A stretch of DNA of 64,000 bases from Asterias rubens (GCF_902459465.1 NC_047062.1:18607994-18671993), one strand, 5' to 3'; positions 17,214 through 30,908 are shown, numbered from the stretch's first letter. Made by a program: numbers and translations. The notes: generated by a model not told the origin, from the letters alone.

Positions 17214-17789
17214 TGAACATTATTCTGAAAGCTTCGAGGAATACAAATATTGACATGGATCCCGGATGCCCAGGGGCCCCGAAACTGGCTTATAAGAAAT
17301 GGGATATCAGATGCTACGTCAGTTTGGCTCATTTCTGCATCATTTGACACACTTTTTCCGGGTCACAGTGACTCTGAATGGGTTATGCCTCCTATCCGGA
17401 AGCGGGTGCAGTTCTCAATTATCAGAGTGAACCTTTTTAAGCTCCACGGTACCAACACTTCCGAAGAAAGGCTCAGTGTCTCTATGGTGTAATACTAAAA
17501 TCTCTTTTTAAACATGTTTTTAGCCGACATGTTTCAGCCACTCCCCCATCAGTGTCTTGCGCGGCATGTTATTTTGATTGCGTATCCTTTTCAAGACCAC
17601 ACAAGTCACATACATTCAAAATATCAAAATAATTATCCAACTTCCGACACAGAGTTACGCCATACACGTCGTTAACTCGAATACCAGTAGACAACATTTG
17701 ATTATCCCAGCGGCTCACATGGTCTAAAACCGGGAATGGTCGATCATTCTTCAGAATTCCACGTAAATGTTGATCGGAGGAAAATGTTC

Positions 17790-17943
17790 AGAACATTTTT
17801 GGCATATACTTTTTATATTGTATGATTATATTTTTATCGTTGACAGTTTTTATACTTTTGTTTTAACCTTGACAGCCCCTGTACAACTTGTAACTATTGT
17901 GCATGTCTAAAGATTTAAAATAAAATAAAATAAATAAATAAAC
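17790..17943 (+). mobile_element. Probable 3' tail of a non-LTR retrotransposon
   Basis: A T-rich stretch followed by GTGCATGTCTAAAGATTTAA ends in an (AAATA)n microsatellite at 17925-17942. This is the usual look of a LINE 3' UTR with a short tandem tail. No reverse transcriptase motif could be read upstream, so the element is truncated. Confidence 0.4.
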
Positions 17944-18167
17944 GTTTTTCATTTGTTTTGGGGGTTTTCTTTTCCCCAATTTAAGTTTGAACCACCCAAA
18001 GGACGGGAGAATGTCCGTAGTTTACCACTTCAGCTTGACAGGGTTTTCATGAAGTGGTGATGATATAAAAATACAATATTCTAAAATGTAGACATATATA
18101 TGTGAATCGTATAAGAGCAGTTGGTGACAAAAGTGGTGACAATTTTCCGGGATATTTCCGTCCCTGC

Positions 18168-19709
18168 TCAGTCACCCAACTGCCGTGAAGGCGAGGATAC
18201 TGTCTCCGAAACGGTATTGACGCTTCCGACCTGGTTCGAACCTTGGCGCTTACAGAAAATCTGCAGTATCCCTTGGCGGAACGGCTTGTTCATCATGGTG
18301 TAAATTATTGGATTCACACAGGAATTAGCCACAGCTAGAATGATGGTCACGCGATGGTCAGCAGATCCCAAAACCATTGCAACGCCGAAGTTGAAGAGCA
18401 GGAACCAGATCTGGTTTGGCGCCCAGCACACAGCAAATGTAATGACGCAGGCCAGGAGGGTTTTCACCAGGGTTTGAGACGCACGGAGTTGCCACATTTC
18501 ACGCCGATGATCACGAGGATTAGCGCCCGTAGAGGCTTCACGTTGAGGAGTAAAACAAACAAGGAAAAGGGAAATAAGACTAATAAAAGAACAATATTTA
18601 AACTGACATAACGTCTGCTCAGAAATATAAGGCCATCAATGGCAATTTTGTATTGATGAGCAAAAGTGTCTTTAACGCCATGCCACAGAGTTGTGAAATC
18701 AACTGCCTGAACACATCAAAAACAGTACATTCGCCACTTCAAGTCTTCAAGTCATGCTTACTGCTTATAACTTAACTGTGTTCTCTTTTGAGTTTCAGCC
18801 CCTACCAGAGTATAACTGTGTTTATGGTTTTGGTGCTTTATAAAATAAATGTCAGGTTTTTTTTTTTACATCTTTTATTTTAATGAATACTATGTTTCAA
18901 CAAACTTTCCATCGCTACTTTTCCTGGTGTTTTATAAACAAACTTCACCCGAAGTCATGAACATCTTTATGATGAGTGTACTCACCAGCTCGACTAGTTA
19001 GCTCCTTTACTTGTTTGTTAAGAGTGGAAATCACTTTCAATTGCGCATACAGCATCACGGCCAGTGGGAAAAAGAACCGAAGAATGAAATTGTACAAGCC
19101 GTAAGCCGCCTTTGCTCCCGTAGTTGGCCAACCCGAAAAGTGGCAGCCTTTGACTTCATCCTCTTTGTACAGAACCAGCATATCAGATTTAGTTATGGCT
19201 GCCATAATCCAACAACTTGCAATCATGATGTATTTGTTTTTTCTGGTGAACACCATCTTGTACTTATGTGGGTGGACGATGGCAACGTAGCGCTCCAAAC
19301 TCACGGTAGTCAAACAAAAGACAGAAGTCACCGTGAAGACCCAGAAAATATACTTAGTCGTGTAGAACCGGCACCAGAACTCGCCGAAGAACCCCGTGTT
19401 TGGGGTCGAGTTGGATCTGGGTGGAACAAGGTAGGATGGGATGACCAAAACACAGACCATGAAATCTACAACGGAGAGATGCACTAGGAAATCACTGGTG
19501 TTAGACCGCAGGGACGGCACACGGAGGAGTACGACGGCAACCAGTAAGTTACCAGTGATTCCTACCGAACAGATTGCACCGTAGACAACTAAGACGAATT
19601 TGGCGAAAGCATCTCTGTCTCCAATTGCTGGGTCTCCCTCGACCATCGTTTCATCAGTACTGGTATGTACGGTCGTATCACGGAAGTCGAGTTGATCCAT
19701 GACGGACAC
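18168..19709 (-). CDS. Class A (rhodopsin-like) GPCR, peptide-receptor type, two exons, 363 aa
   Basis: Exon 1 is 19709-18986 and exon 2 is 18535-18168; the intron falls in the third intracellular loop after LTSRAG and the join is in phase. Seven membrane segments are visible: TM1 with Asn54 (GNLLVAV), TM2 with Asp82, Cys113 before TM3, E139-R140-Y141 at the TM3 end, Trp167 in TM4, Cys189 in ECL2, Pro215 in TM5, FAVCWAPNQIW in TM6 and NSCVNPIIYTMMNKPFR in TM7/helix 8. The extracellular N-terminus is acidic, with NST and NTS sites. The CWxP and NPxxY motifs and ERY in place of DRY fit a normal G-protein-coupled peptide-type receptor, but the ligand cannot be told from sequence. It is the most distant member of a same-strand tandem cluster with genes at 27059 and 35202. 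Confidence 0.92.
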
Positions 19710-20493
19710 TTTGTTTCCTGCTGCTCCTCTTAAAGTCTTGCAAGACTTGATGCAGTTCTCCTTATTGGCCGCGCCTCGTCTCCCAGCATACTATTCGCCC
19801 CAAGCGATTGACAACATATTATTATTAAGGACATGTCCCTCCTCATTGCTAACTTGTGCAGTGACGTATGATGGCATTATAAACGGTGATGATACTCACC
19901 TCTTGTAAAGCCTAAATGAAAACGGAAAAATGGATTGGCCATGCTGGCATCTGTAGAATTGAATGATTTTTTAATTTAAAGGATGTTAAATTTTGCATCG
20001 GGGATAAAAAATATCCATGTGGTTTTAACCAATATACACCGATGTGTGTTAGCACTGTATACTCAGCTATACCTTCCTGAGTTCTGTGGGGGAAAAAAGG
20101 GTATTTTTTTGGTCAACATTACAGATTTTTCACTTCTTTACTTATACAAACAGTTGTCAATGTGTTTGATAACCATTATTGGCGCAATTATTTAAAACAG
20201 AGTATGAAATACATCCTTGATGGATATACCACATCTTCAAAGTAGTTAGTTATCGCAGACTTTAGACCAATCCAATCAATTCTTTTCGGAACTCCCGTGA
20301 CAATTAATTGCCCATTATAGTCCTGAAGGTTTCATCTATCTTGCGGAAGTGATTATTTTTGAAGATTGGAACTCTTAATTAGCATAGTATAACCTCATCC
20401 CCAAGGAAACTAAATTAAACTACTTGACAAACCATTTCCTCGTGGAAAATAACATCTGAGGTTTACACAGGAAAGTATACGAGAAAACATTAA
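19710..20493. other. Upstream flank of the first GPCR with a SINE-like fragment
   Basis: Expected 5' UTR and promoter of the GPCR gene. At about 20020-20110 there is a piece (ATATACACCGATGTGTGTTA, then GCACTGTATACTCAG) shared with the SINE-like repeat at 31060-31215. Confidence 0.4.
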
Positions 20494-20835
20494 AGGGAAG
20501 GTATATGCAAGCTTTTCGGCATTGCGGTAAAGTATACGTTTGATTTTGGAACTGTTCAAATTGGTTTTATGTTCGTCCATACACAAAATCTATAACTACA
20601 AACCCGTTTTTGAGATGCCAAAATCCGGAGTGGTTGTGTCCACGCAGGAACAATATTATTCCGTAATTGAAATACACAATATGAGAAACATAACTGATTT
20701 GAGGGATAGAAACTGATATATTTTTCCATAAACAAATCACTTTGAAATGAAATCATCAAAATGTACTTTCTAACCTAGGACGTTTTTATTGCCATTAATT
20801 TTAAAAGTGATTACCAAACGTAGGCCACCTTCCCT
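20494..20835. mobile_element. TTAA-flanked MITE (AGGGAAGGT family)
   Basis: Ends AGGGAAGGTATATGCAA and GTAGGCCACCTTCCCT are inverted relative to each other, with TTAA on both sides. It shares its terminal type with the copy at 51660-52027. Confidence 0.75.
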
Positions 20836-23116
20836 TTAACAAATGTTGTGTCTACGTGACGCTCATTCCTTTGGAAAAAACCGTGCGTGCACAAAAATGC
20901 TTTACAAAAATCCTTTAAAAAAATGCATCGAGATGAAATTTTCTATCAAAGGCAGCGATCTAATGAATCCGTTTGAGATCAATCGGCCATTTGGGTCACG
21001 AGAAAATAGTGAAAAACACGCTCACTGATCGAGTAACTCCAGACGGGAAATTAACTTTATTTATTTCTCATCAAAATTACATTTAAGACGGGAAATATTC
21101 AACTATCATCATCATGGACCGTGTGAGATTGATGTTGATGTGAGATCTTAAATGTGTGTTTTTTTTCTTACCAATTATGTTATCTTCCTTTAATGGTCTG
21201 ACATTTCGACAATATCACAGTCTTTCTCGGAGGCTTAAACAAAACATTGTTGTCATTCAGAAAACTGTCTCCGCTATTTGTTTTTCTATATTTTAGAGAT
21301 TTTATTTTTGTATCTTATAATACCGGTGGGCTCGAGTATACCTACATAAACATGCATCTCATCATAAATTGTCAAGGGCAAACCGAAGGGTATAAAGGAA
21401 ATGTTAAATCATAAAAAAAATAATTAAAAACAATACTAATTAAAAAAAAAAAAACCTAAAGACAAAATTGAAAATTAAGCATATATTTTTTTTTGAGAGA
21501 CAGATTTTATTTTTTTAATCTTATGATACCATAAGCCTGTTAAGCTTTTGTATAGCTGCATTGAAATAGCAGTTAATATTAAATGCGAAGGGTAAACAGA
21601 AGGTTAAAGAGGAAAGGTAAACCCGACAAAAAAAATTGAAACAAGTTTAAAAAAAAACCTCAAAACAGAATAATTATATGGATATAAATAAATCAACAAA
21701 GTGACAATTGTCTCAGTGTAAAATATCTAGGTTACCGTTACTCGGCGAATAAAAGACACCATTTTTGGCACAAGGTTTCCCAAGGGGTTGTTAGTTAATA
21801 TTAGCGGAGGACCCCTTCGGAATGTTTAAAAACAAATTATGTTAATCACAACATTTCAAAATGGCCACACAATAATGACAAAATATCACCGTTCTTGATT
21901 CAGAAAAAGATGTGAATTTTGTTTTTGTAGGTGAATACTATAAGACATGTTTTGGGTACGGTTTAGTCCAATGAAGTTTCATTTGTATGTTTAGTTTCAA
22001 TAGACAATTGCCGTGTCAAACAGTTTGTGATCTTATTTTAAAGTGACGGTGATGTTTGGTTTCTGCAAATGCCATCTTCTCAAGTTGGTCACTTTTCAAG
22101 AAGGAAAAAACCTAACCTAGTGATGTCCGACCGTTAAGCTTTCAGATTGAATATTTTCTTTTTCTTAACCCTTAACCTATATCCATTAAAAAAAAATTCT
22201 GTTTTTGAGTGCTTTGGTGACTTTGTCCTTCAGAATCAAAACGAAATGCTTTATGATGACACTCGTGTGGACAACGTGCACCTGTGCCGAGTACGGGGAT
22301 GTTTAGGACGTTTTATTTACTAAACACTAAAAGCATTTTCAGCCATTAGTTGAATCCATCAAACAGAAATGCATCCATTTTTTGTTGCACTTAAATTATT
22401 TTATTTTTTAGCTCCTGGTCATTTATATCAATACACACAGTGAAGGTTATTTTTAAACAGATGCTTTACTCCCGGTCTCTTTTTTGTCCTTGAAAGTAAT
22501 TTCAAAATGTATTCGATGAAATGTATAGCCACCCCATAGAGCTCTATGAGCCACCCACATCAGTTTCCACAGCATTTGCGTTTTGTTGCGAAATTGTTAC
22601 TTTTGTTTTTAGCTTGGAGCAGTCGTGAAGGCCAAGGTTGTTGAGGAAACGATTTCGAGGTCGTTGGAGAACGTGATTAAATATCGAGTCGAAGGTTTTG
22701 TTTAATCTTTTATGCCGAAGACTTATCACTCTGGGGACAAGTCAGTTGCCGCTCTCGAGGCCCTGCGGATTATAACATCAATTTATTTGACAATCGCCGC
22801 TGTCAGAGAAACCTAGATCAACATTTTGTGTCCCATGATCTCGAACATTACGAATTGTATGTAATATATTACTTTATAGGGCTTGATTGGATCAAACATC
22901 GGTCCAATAATCTCACTGTTGCTTGGTCTTTTGGTCTCGGAAGTTTATGCATGGTATTCCCAAGTATAAACAAATTCATTCCACAATTAATGTATACGGA
23001 CTGAGTTAAAGACCCCAAAAGAGCATTGTGCGATTTGCATAATCATATAGGCGATGGATGTAAATCGAAGTGGTGTGCGAGCCTCTAGCTCGTACTTTGA
23101 AAACTTTGCGTTTTAA
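20836..23116. other. Intergenic sequence, no gene recognised
   Basis: AT-rich, with two diverged tandem copies of a roughly 180-bp A-rich unit at 21295-21470 and 21495-21670 (shared GATTTTATTTTT, TCTTATxATACC and GAAGGGTAxA landmarks). No convincing ORF. Confidence 0.4.
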
Positions 23117-23495
23117 AGACACTGAACACTATTGGTAATTGTCAAAGACTAGTCTTCACAGTTGTTGTATCTCAACATATGCATAAAATAACTAACCTGT
23201 GCAAAATTGAGCTCAATCGGTCGTCAAAGTTGCGAGATAATAATGAAAGAAAAAACACAATTGTCACACGAAGTTGTGTGCTTTCAGATGCTTGATTTCA
23301 AGACCACAAATTCTAAACCTAAGGTCTCGAAATCAAATTCGTTGAAAATTCCTTCTTTCTCGAAAACTACGTCACTTCAGAGGGAGCCGTTTCTCACAAT
23401 GTTTTATGCTACCAACCTTTCCCCATTACTCGTTACCAAGTAAGGTTTTATGATAATAATTATTTGGAGTAATTACCAATAGTATCCACTGCTTT
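23117..23495. mobile_element. TTAA-associated MITE (AGGCAGTGGACAC family)
   Basis: The left end TTAAAGACACTGAACACTA and right end ACCAATAGTATCCACTGC are inverted. The interior block TTTCGAGACC-like plus GAGGGAGCCGTTTCTCAC is shared with copies at 934, 30532, 31309 and 54347. The 78-codon ORF inside is a product of the repeat, not a gene. Confidence 0.8.
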
Positions 23496-26400
23496 TAGGA
23501 CATGTGGGCTGTAACTGGACGGTGCTTAAAATCTATGTTTATAGGGACAAGGTGGGCTACGTCTACCCGCAGTCTTCCATTTTCATTAAACAATACTGAC
23601 ATGTTTGTCTTTACAAACAATGGATGCTGCCTAAAAAGTAACTGTGGGTTTTAAAGGTTTTTCTCGGGTCGAGGTGCTTTATAAAAAATGTACTAATGCC
23701 TGTGTCGCTGCATAAAGTATTAAGGCTAAATTGGATTTCTTTTCATTTGGTCACCATATATTGTAGTAGGCCCTATATAGACTTGAGGCGACAGAATAGT
23801 TAATATGAATCAACAAGATGGATTACAAGTTCCGGTGACCTTGTTTTCGAAATATAAAACTAATAACAACAACGAATGTTGCGTAATGTAACTCCTCCTG
23901 TCATTGTGTGTATAAGCCATATGGTTTATTGCTGTGTTCATGTTGTGTCTTATCAGAATAAATTCAAATGAAATCAAATCAAAAGTTTCCTAGATTTTAT
24001 TAAAACGTGACCAGCTGATATTATTGAAATACATTTCACTGATGGTTGATGGATCGCGTGTTTATTGAAAAATGTAGGACAATAATTAAATTAACTCCAC
24101 GAACAAAAAACCAAGGGAGCGAGAGAGAGAGGGGGGGGTCGAGTATGTAATCAAGTGGGATGTGTTATCCCTGTTTTTCTAGGCCCGGATCTTTCACTAT
24201 ACTAACCTTTCCAGTAACATGCTATTCCAAGTGCAGTTTGTATGGTTTGTTTGGTAATCACTCTTAAAATTAATGGCAATAAAAATTACATGCGAGGAAA
24301 GTTACCTGGGCTGTTCGCACTGGACTTGAACCGCTCCGGATTTCTGTAATATCACAAAAACGCAACATCATTTTGGAATACAGTTTTCACCGATATCTTT
24401 TTATATGGATATACGTTCTCTTTGATGACACAAAGGCTTATAGTAGACCTTTATCACGGTGCAGCCATCTTGAATTTCTCCCATTGATATCAATGTTACC
24501 AAACCGAGGCTGGAAGAACAAAATAGGCTGGTTCCTAATTGCAAAATGATCATAATCATTTATTGTTGTTATTTGATACGAGGAACATTACCAAGATGGA
24601 GGCAGCATGATAATTATTTCTATACACTGATGAAGACGGTTGGTCGGGAAAGCATCCTGCTAAACAATTTCGTATGAAAACCCGAAATAAATTAGAATTC
24701 AATAAAAGTTACACATTTGGATCTCCAAAACTTACCTTAAGGTGAGTTTTAGGGACTCAAGTTTCAGTGGTGTCCATTTTGTGAGGAACGTGGCCTTATG
24801 AAATGGTACCAGTGTCACCTCGCTAACTGTGGAAAGTTACTTGCCTCGACAAGTAGGTTCTGTATTCAGCTGAAACTCACATGGGTGACTTTTTTTGTAT
24901 CTTTATTTAATATTTTGGCCTCTTACGTTGAAAAAAAATCCCAAGTCCAACCGATAACCAAATCTTGTCATAGGCATCCCGGGCCATATCTTTCAGCCGT
25001 TCAACAATCTATGGATTATAGTCCTCTACCTTTTGTACAATAATGAAGGGCCATTTTGCTCGTGCACTGCAAAAACTTGGGTGTATAATAATAATTTAAA
25101 GTCTGGTATTGCGACAACACCTAGACAGTGTTAATCATTCTCATTACTGTGGTGTTGGTGAATTTAACACCGCCGGTGATGTCACATAAGATAGAGGTAC
25201 CAAGATAATCAATTTAACCCCGGTTTATGCAGTGTAGTGTCTCGCGTCTTACTTGGAGCCACGGTATACGAGGCAATTTACAGGCAACCACCGTGGACAA
25301 TCTCAAGAAGAATGGTCATTCATATTTCAATATTCATTTATTTTTTCTTGTGGATCGTTATGACAATGACTCATTATGCTACCTCGTAAAGTGGTCGTCG
25401 TTGCCTGTAATAGTTGCCTCCCGTGTGTGATAAGGCTCTTGAATCTAATGTCCTCTTGTGAGATATCTATAAATGTGTAATGTATATACACCATACCCAT
25501 CAGGCCTCTTAGCGTGTTACCGGATTGAATGTTTATTGTGCCGTCTTTTACCAACAGTTTGTTATCAAGTGAGTTTAAAGTTGCATTGAATTGAATGAAT
25601 AATAATGAACAGTGAAACGGTTATCAATTGTATCGATTAATATGAACATAGGGTTAGCCAATAATTTATGTTAAATTAATAAAACATTAAAATTTTAATC
25701 ATATTTAGATTGAATTGTAATGTGCACGCATTTATACATAAATCAAAAAGCAAGAGATCGCTCGAACGTTAATTCAAGACATCGCTTCGAGGCCCGTAGT
25801 TAACACCAGACACCAGCCAACTATTACGCGTAACTTAAAGGGGAACCCACACACGTGTCACAAAATCATTGTCAGAGCTATAGCGTTGGGTGGATGGGTG
25901 GGGATATAAATGACGGTTAACATTTGGTGAACAATGAGCACCAACATACTTTCCGAAATTGAATAAATGTTTACAACATAGGCTAAAGACTGAGTAAAAC
26001 GGCTAAATACTGTTTAAATTAGTACATTTAACTACTTGCTTTCACAGTGGATAAACCGCGGTTTATAACCATACATGATAATGGCTATTAATTAGTTAAC
26101 CATAAGAATTTAACAAGAGTGCAAACATTGGGTCTTTAAGACCGCTGCCCTGTCTTAATATCAGTGCTGCATTTAACTAAAACTTGAGCCTCAACTCTTG
26201 AGGTCGCCCAAAGGTTTCGTCATTGCGCCACACGCGTGCACACCCGCTGCTCGCAGAAAGTTGACGCTGTCATACGTTTTGTGCGTATATCCTTTTCCAA
26301 ATGCTATTTTTGACGGAAACTGATTATTCCGAGAGAGGCATCAAGTATTTGCAGAATCTTTGTAAAAGCCAAGTCCAAATTGTTTAAACTATATGCTTTA

Positions 26401-27058
26401 AAAAAGACTATACAACAAATCCTATTGTCTTCTTGTAATCAGTGAGAGGGCGTGTGAAGTTGGCGTGGCTTACAGTGGAATAATTACGGTGCGTCACACT
26501 TCGAACACGATTGACAGCTACTTATGTTTGTATTACGTTGATCTCCATTTTTCTATTGTTTGATCTCTGGACAAAGGTGATTGAGTGTAATTAAATTTGT
26601 AGTTTAGTGATTTTCAAGCCACTTGTTGGTAGCCTCATCGGCTCTCTGAATCCCTGCTCACCTTTTGGTGGTCTGAAGTCGGGCAGTCATACACTGTGTG
26701 TGATGGTTTAATATTAATTGAAACCGATGTTTAACGTACGGGAGATTCTGTCTACCCGGAGATTCTGTCGTGTCCCCCCGCCCCCATACGGCAAAAGGTG
26801 TACCAAAAGTCTTTTGATAGCGCCCTCTGTTGAAACACCATCCTTCAGTTCACGTTAATTTCCTATAATGTTATAGGGGACGGAATCTCCGGTGGACTTA
26901 TCTTCCTGGGACACCGGGCGTGCGAAAGCAAGGAACCCGACTGGCGACAAGTCTATTATTCATAGAATAAGATGTATCAGTCAAAGGAGCACAACTTACT
27001 GTTTGACCTGGTTTGAGTTTGTTCATTTAATGTGAACAGTCTGTGTGGTTGACAGGGT
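23496..27058. other. Intergenic sequence between GPCR genes, no gene recognised
   Basis: About 3.5 kb of AT-rich DNA. Near 23950-23990 an AAATxAAATC tail suggests a retrotransposon remnant. Short ORFs lack motifs. The rightmost part should include the 3' UTR of the GPCR ending at 27059. Confidence 0.4.
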
Positions 27059-28663
27059 TTAAGACACAGTCCCGATTGTGACTCCACTGTTGTCTCCCAC
27101 CTGGTTCGAGTCCCGCTGCCTACAGAATACCTCCCTGATGCCTTTACGGAACGGCTTGTTGGTCATGGTGTAAATGACTGGATTCACACAGGAATTACAC
27201 ACGGCCAGAATAACCGAAATGTGGTGGAAAGGGCCTCCGGCTACCACTGGAACGCTGAAGTTAAACAGGAGGAACCAGATTTGGTTTGGAGTCCAGCACA
27301 CGGCAAATGTCATGACGCAGAAGAGAAGGGTTCGCACCAGGGTTTTCGAAGCTTGGAGCTGCCACATTTTACGCTGGTCACTTGAGTTAGCTCCCATGAT
27401 GGCTGTGGGATGGAAAAACGAAGTGTTACAATAACATTAACAGTGAAATCTAAACCGGCTAGTTGGGGAGTGTAGACTTTTTGTTGAAATTGTGGCCGGT
27501 TTTGGAAGCTTAGATGGAGCTATAATTTTCGAGCCGCACTGGTATTGAATTTGCCATGCGAACTCAAAAGAGAAATGCGACATAGACGTACAAGCTAATG
27601 TTACAAACTACATGCACATCAATTCTCCACACATTTTCTGTCTGGACATTATCGACTGAGGTGACTGTGCACATAAATCAAAGTTGAATTTTAATTTAAA
27701 TTTTAATTCTGAATGTTAAACTTTTCAATTCTTCGGAATCAAGACTGTTAACTTGGAAACGGAACGAACTTTGTCTGCACATTAATTTTACGAAAGTAAT
27801 GGAAGCAAGACAAAGTTTCCACAAAAACAATCTTTTCACAATGTCTTTCTTCTGTTTCCTTGACACAAAACTGTTTCCAAAACTGTTTGTCAATTAAACT
27901 GTATTTGATAATCAAAATGGATTTGAAAATCCCTTGTTTGAAAAAAAAAACTCTCACCGGTTCGACTTGTGAGTATCTTGACTTGTCTGTTCAGGGTTGA
28001 GATGACTTTTAGTTGCGCATACACCATCACAGCCAAAGGACCGAACAATCGAACCGTGAAACCATACAGACCAAAGACCGCCTGGGCTCCCTTATTCGGC
28101 CAGCCTATAAAACTGCATCTTTTCTCCTCGTCTATTCCGTTGAAAAAGAGGATGTAGGACTCAGTTACTGCTGCCAGAACCCAACACGAAACAATCATGA
28201 TGTATTTATTTCGTTTAGAGAACACTGTCCTGTACTTGTGTGGGCGGACGATAGCTACGTAGCGCTCCAAATTGACGGTGATCAAACAGAAGTCAGAGGT
28301 CATTGTGGAGAACCAAAACAGGAACTGAGAGACGTAAAATCGACACCAGAACTCACCACCGACGAATCCCGGGTTTGGAGTGGGATTCGGCGTCGGTGCG
28401 AGAAAAAAGGGTATCACAAGAAGGCACACCAGGAAATCTATAATGGAAAGATGCACTAAGAAATCACTGGTGTTAGACCGGAGGGACGGCACACGGAGGA
28501 GTACGATGGCAACCAATAAGTTACCAGTGATTCCCACCACACAGATTATACCGTAGAGAGCTAAGACGAATTTTTCGAACGCATCCCTATCTCCTGCTGC
28601 TACGTCTCCATCACCCATTTCTTCATATGTACTTGTTGTATCAGGGAGATCGAATTGGTCCAT
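27059..28663 (-). CDS. Class A (rhodopsin-like) GPCR paralogue, two exons, 349 aa
   Basis: Exon 1 is 28663-27958 and exon 2 is 27402-27059, joined in phase after LTSRTG in the third intracellular loop, at the same site as its neighbours. I start at the Met of MDQFDLPDTT because it aligns with MDQLDFRDTT and MEQLEFHVTT in the paralogues; the frame stays open further upstream. Landmarks: GNLLVAIVLLRVPSLRSNTS (TM1-ICL1), WCRFYVSQF before TM3, NLERYVAIV, YIMIVSCWVLA (TM4), FAVCWTPNQIW (TM6), NSCVNPVIYTMTNKPFRKG (TM7/helix 8). The tail ends in a short Ser/Thr-rich stretch. All core class A residues are intact, so it should be a functional plasma-membrane receptor; the ligand is unknown, a peptide being likely. 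The upstream DNA is shared with the 35202-37687 gene. Confidence 0.93.
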
Positions 28664-29225
28664 GGTGACTTGACTTGAGATGAATGCGGAATGAGAAGCA
28701 CTCTCCAACTCTTTCTCCCAGTCTCCCGATCGAGATGTCGTTGTGTGATACATTCTTAACTTTGCTGTAGGAGGAAAATGGCAACACAATTGTCTATTTC
28801 GTCCTTTTATGTTCACACTTGATTTAGCTTTTTAATTTGCGCACAGGAAACTCCCGTAGAACTAATTCAATAATTGAAAATCTTTCGAAGGAATCACGGA
28901 GTTGAGTTTCTTTGACTGTGCAATATTGTTAGCGATTGCAGCATTTTAATGAAAAGACCTATAATTCTCCCAAGGGAAACACAACATCCTGGAAAGTTTT
29001 TAAGCGGTCTCCATGATGAGATTAGTTAAAAAGTCCATTAAAGTATTAGGGGTTGAGCTAGTGATCTTTTTTTGAAAAGGCAATTTCCACCCGGTACTGA
29101 AATTGGAAAACAAGAATCCATTAGAGAAAAACAAGTGCCTACTTTTAGCAACCTTGAATCGTTCCCTGTTTGTCTTCTAAAACTTAATTAAAAAACTTCA
29201 AGAAGGATTTTTTGACAAAATTCAT
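28664..29225. other. Upstream flank of the second GPCR
   Basis: Expected promoter and 5' UTR of the minus-strand GPCR starting at 28663. No assignable core promoter element. Confidence 0.35.
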
Positions 29226-29507
29226 AAAAAAGATTTTTTTTGTTTCTCTGGAAATTAGCTCGAAAATGCTTTTAAGTGCTCTCAAAGGAATTGAAACCGG
29301 ATGGTCTTGTGAGATGGTCTTGTTGACTCCGGAGTCTATTATGTATGTTTGAAACAGGCAAACTTCTTGCAATCAACCAATATATGCTCAGGGCGAAAGC
29401 TTAATTTGCTTCCAACCTTTTGTTTCCATTTGTTTAATTTCCTGTCACCCTTGTTGACTATAGCTATTGATACAGACGACTAACGCAACGGCATTACTTT
29501 GTCATCA
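29226..29507. repeat. Duplicated GPCR upstream block, copy 1
   Basis: Closely matches 37869-38129, upstream of the third intact GPCR, including TTTTAAGTG, GAAACCGGATGGTCTTGTGA, TTGACTCCGGAGTCTATTAT and ACAGACGACTAACGCAACGG. Small indels separate the copies. This is direct evidence of segmental duplication of receptor plus 5' flank. Confidence 0.88.
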
Positions 29508-29713
29508 AATTAGGTCAATTTTGTCCATTTTAATGCAGGATTATTTGAAATAGAAATCAATAGATTTAAAGAATGTTTACTCTCAATAAAGATTTCGAGT
29601 GGGCAGAAAATCTTAGACGGAGAACTGAAGACACGAACCAATTGTTTTTCTCTCATACCCATTCAAGACAGTGGACGCTTGAGAGGTCTCCGAGATTATG
29701 ATTAATTTTTGTA

Positions 29714-29831
29714 TACAGATTATGCCGTAGAAAGCTAAGACGAATTTGGTAAAAACATCAATGTCTTCGGCTATTTTATCCAGTACTTCTTCTGTGGCTG
29801 AAGACGCTGTTGGGAACAGAAGTTGGTCCAA
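29714..29831 (-). pseudogene. Truncated GPCR fossil (N-terminus and start of TM1 only)
   Basis: The reading KLDQLLFP, acidic linker, then VFTKFVLAFYGIIC matches the N-terminal extension and first half of TM1 of the neighbouring receptors (for example AFAKLVLALYGIIC). The position of the start Met is now a TTG Leu codon. Homology ends abruptly at about 29714 within TM1 and nothing of TM2-TM7 follows. It is the broken remnant of a fourth family member. Confidence 0.8.
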
Positions 29832-30531
29832 TTTCACGAGTGTTGCTGTCAATCGAGTTTTGCCTCCAAAATAGAACACGAGTTGTTTTGTCGATAGTGT
29901 TGTTTTCAAGAGAATACAGACGTTAGTTGAGTTTTACAGCTATGGGTAGTAATATTTATTGCGCTAAAAGTATATCATCCTTAATAGTCGAGAGTTGCCA
30001 ATCAAATTAATCAAATTCTTTTTATGACAATTAATGTTTTTTATTATTAATTCGAGTTGCCAATCAAATGATTTGTTTTACTGACAATTATTTTTTTATT
30101 GTTAATTCGAGTTGACCATCAATTAATGTTTCTCCTGATGAAAATGATTGTTTGTTATTAACTTGAAGATGAAAATGCACAACTTGTTCAGAAACGAAAC
30201 AAAATACAGCCAGTGCGTGCAGTTTTACTCACTCAACGCAGTATTTCAATTAATAAAGGTTGCACGGACATAAAAGTTCAGATTTGATTGAAAATATTAT
30301 CCAGCTCACAGTGCACAATAATTAAGGCATGCCGTAATTATTGTTTGAACTTTCTCCCCACTTTACTTCACGATTTAATATTCTATACGGGAAACAATAG
30401 CTTCGACGCTTTCAATAATTGAAGACAACCATAAATAACATCACGCACGGATGTGATTTCAAAATTAACAATTCTCTTGAAAGACATGGCTATAATGAGT
30501 CTTTTTTAAATGTCAATGTACTGGACGTTAA

Positions 30532-30908
30532 AGGCAGTGGACACTATTGGTAATTGTCAAAGACTAGCCTTCACAGTTGGTGAATCTCAACATACACATA
30601 AAATGGCAAACCTGTGAAAATTTGAGCTCAATCGGTCATCGAACTTGTGAGATAATAATGGAAGAAAACAAACCTTGTCTCACGAAGTTGTGTGTGTTTA
30701 GATGGTTGATTTCGAGACCTCAAATTCTAAACTTGAGGTCTCGAAATCAAATTCGTGGAAAATTACTTCCATCTCGAAAACTATGTCACCTCAGAGGGAG
30801 CCGTTTCTCACAATGTTTTATACCATCAACCTCTCCCCATTGCTCGTCACGAAGTAAGATTTTATGCCCATAATTATTTTGAGTAATTACCAATAGTGTC
30901 CACTGCCT
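30532..30908. mobile_element. TTAA-flanked MITE (AGGCAGTGGACAC family), intact ends
   Basis: 377 bp with inverted ends AGGCAGTGGACACTATTGG on the left and its complement on the right, exactly flanked by TTAA. An internal inverted pair TTTCGAGACCTCAAATTC and GAGGTCTCGAAATC adds a central hairpin. The 98-codon ORF inside is repeat-derived. Confidence 0.88.

Noticed and set aside
19011-19487. 158-codon plus ORF opposite the first GPCR, and the 148-codon one at 28013-28459
   Set aside because: Antisense shadows of GPCR exon 1; the minus-strand reading has all class A motifs.
30577-30873. 98-codon ORF and similar ORFs at 1047, 23207, 31422 and 54438
   Set aside because: All are readings through copies of the same MITE; the frame is not conserved among copies.
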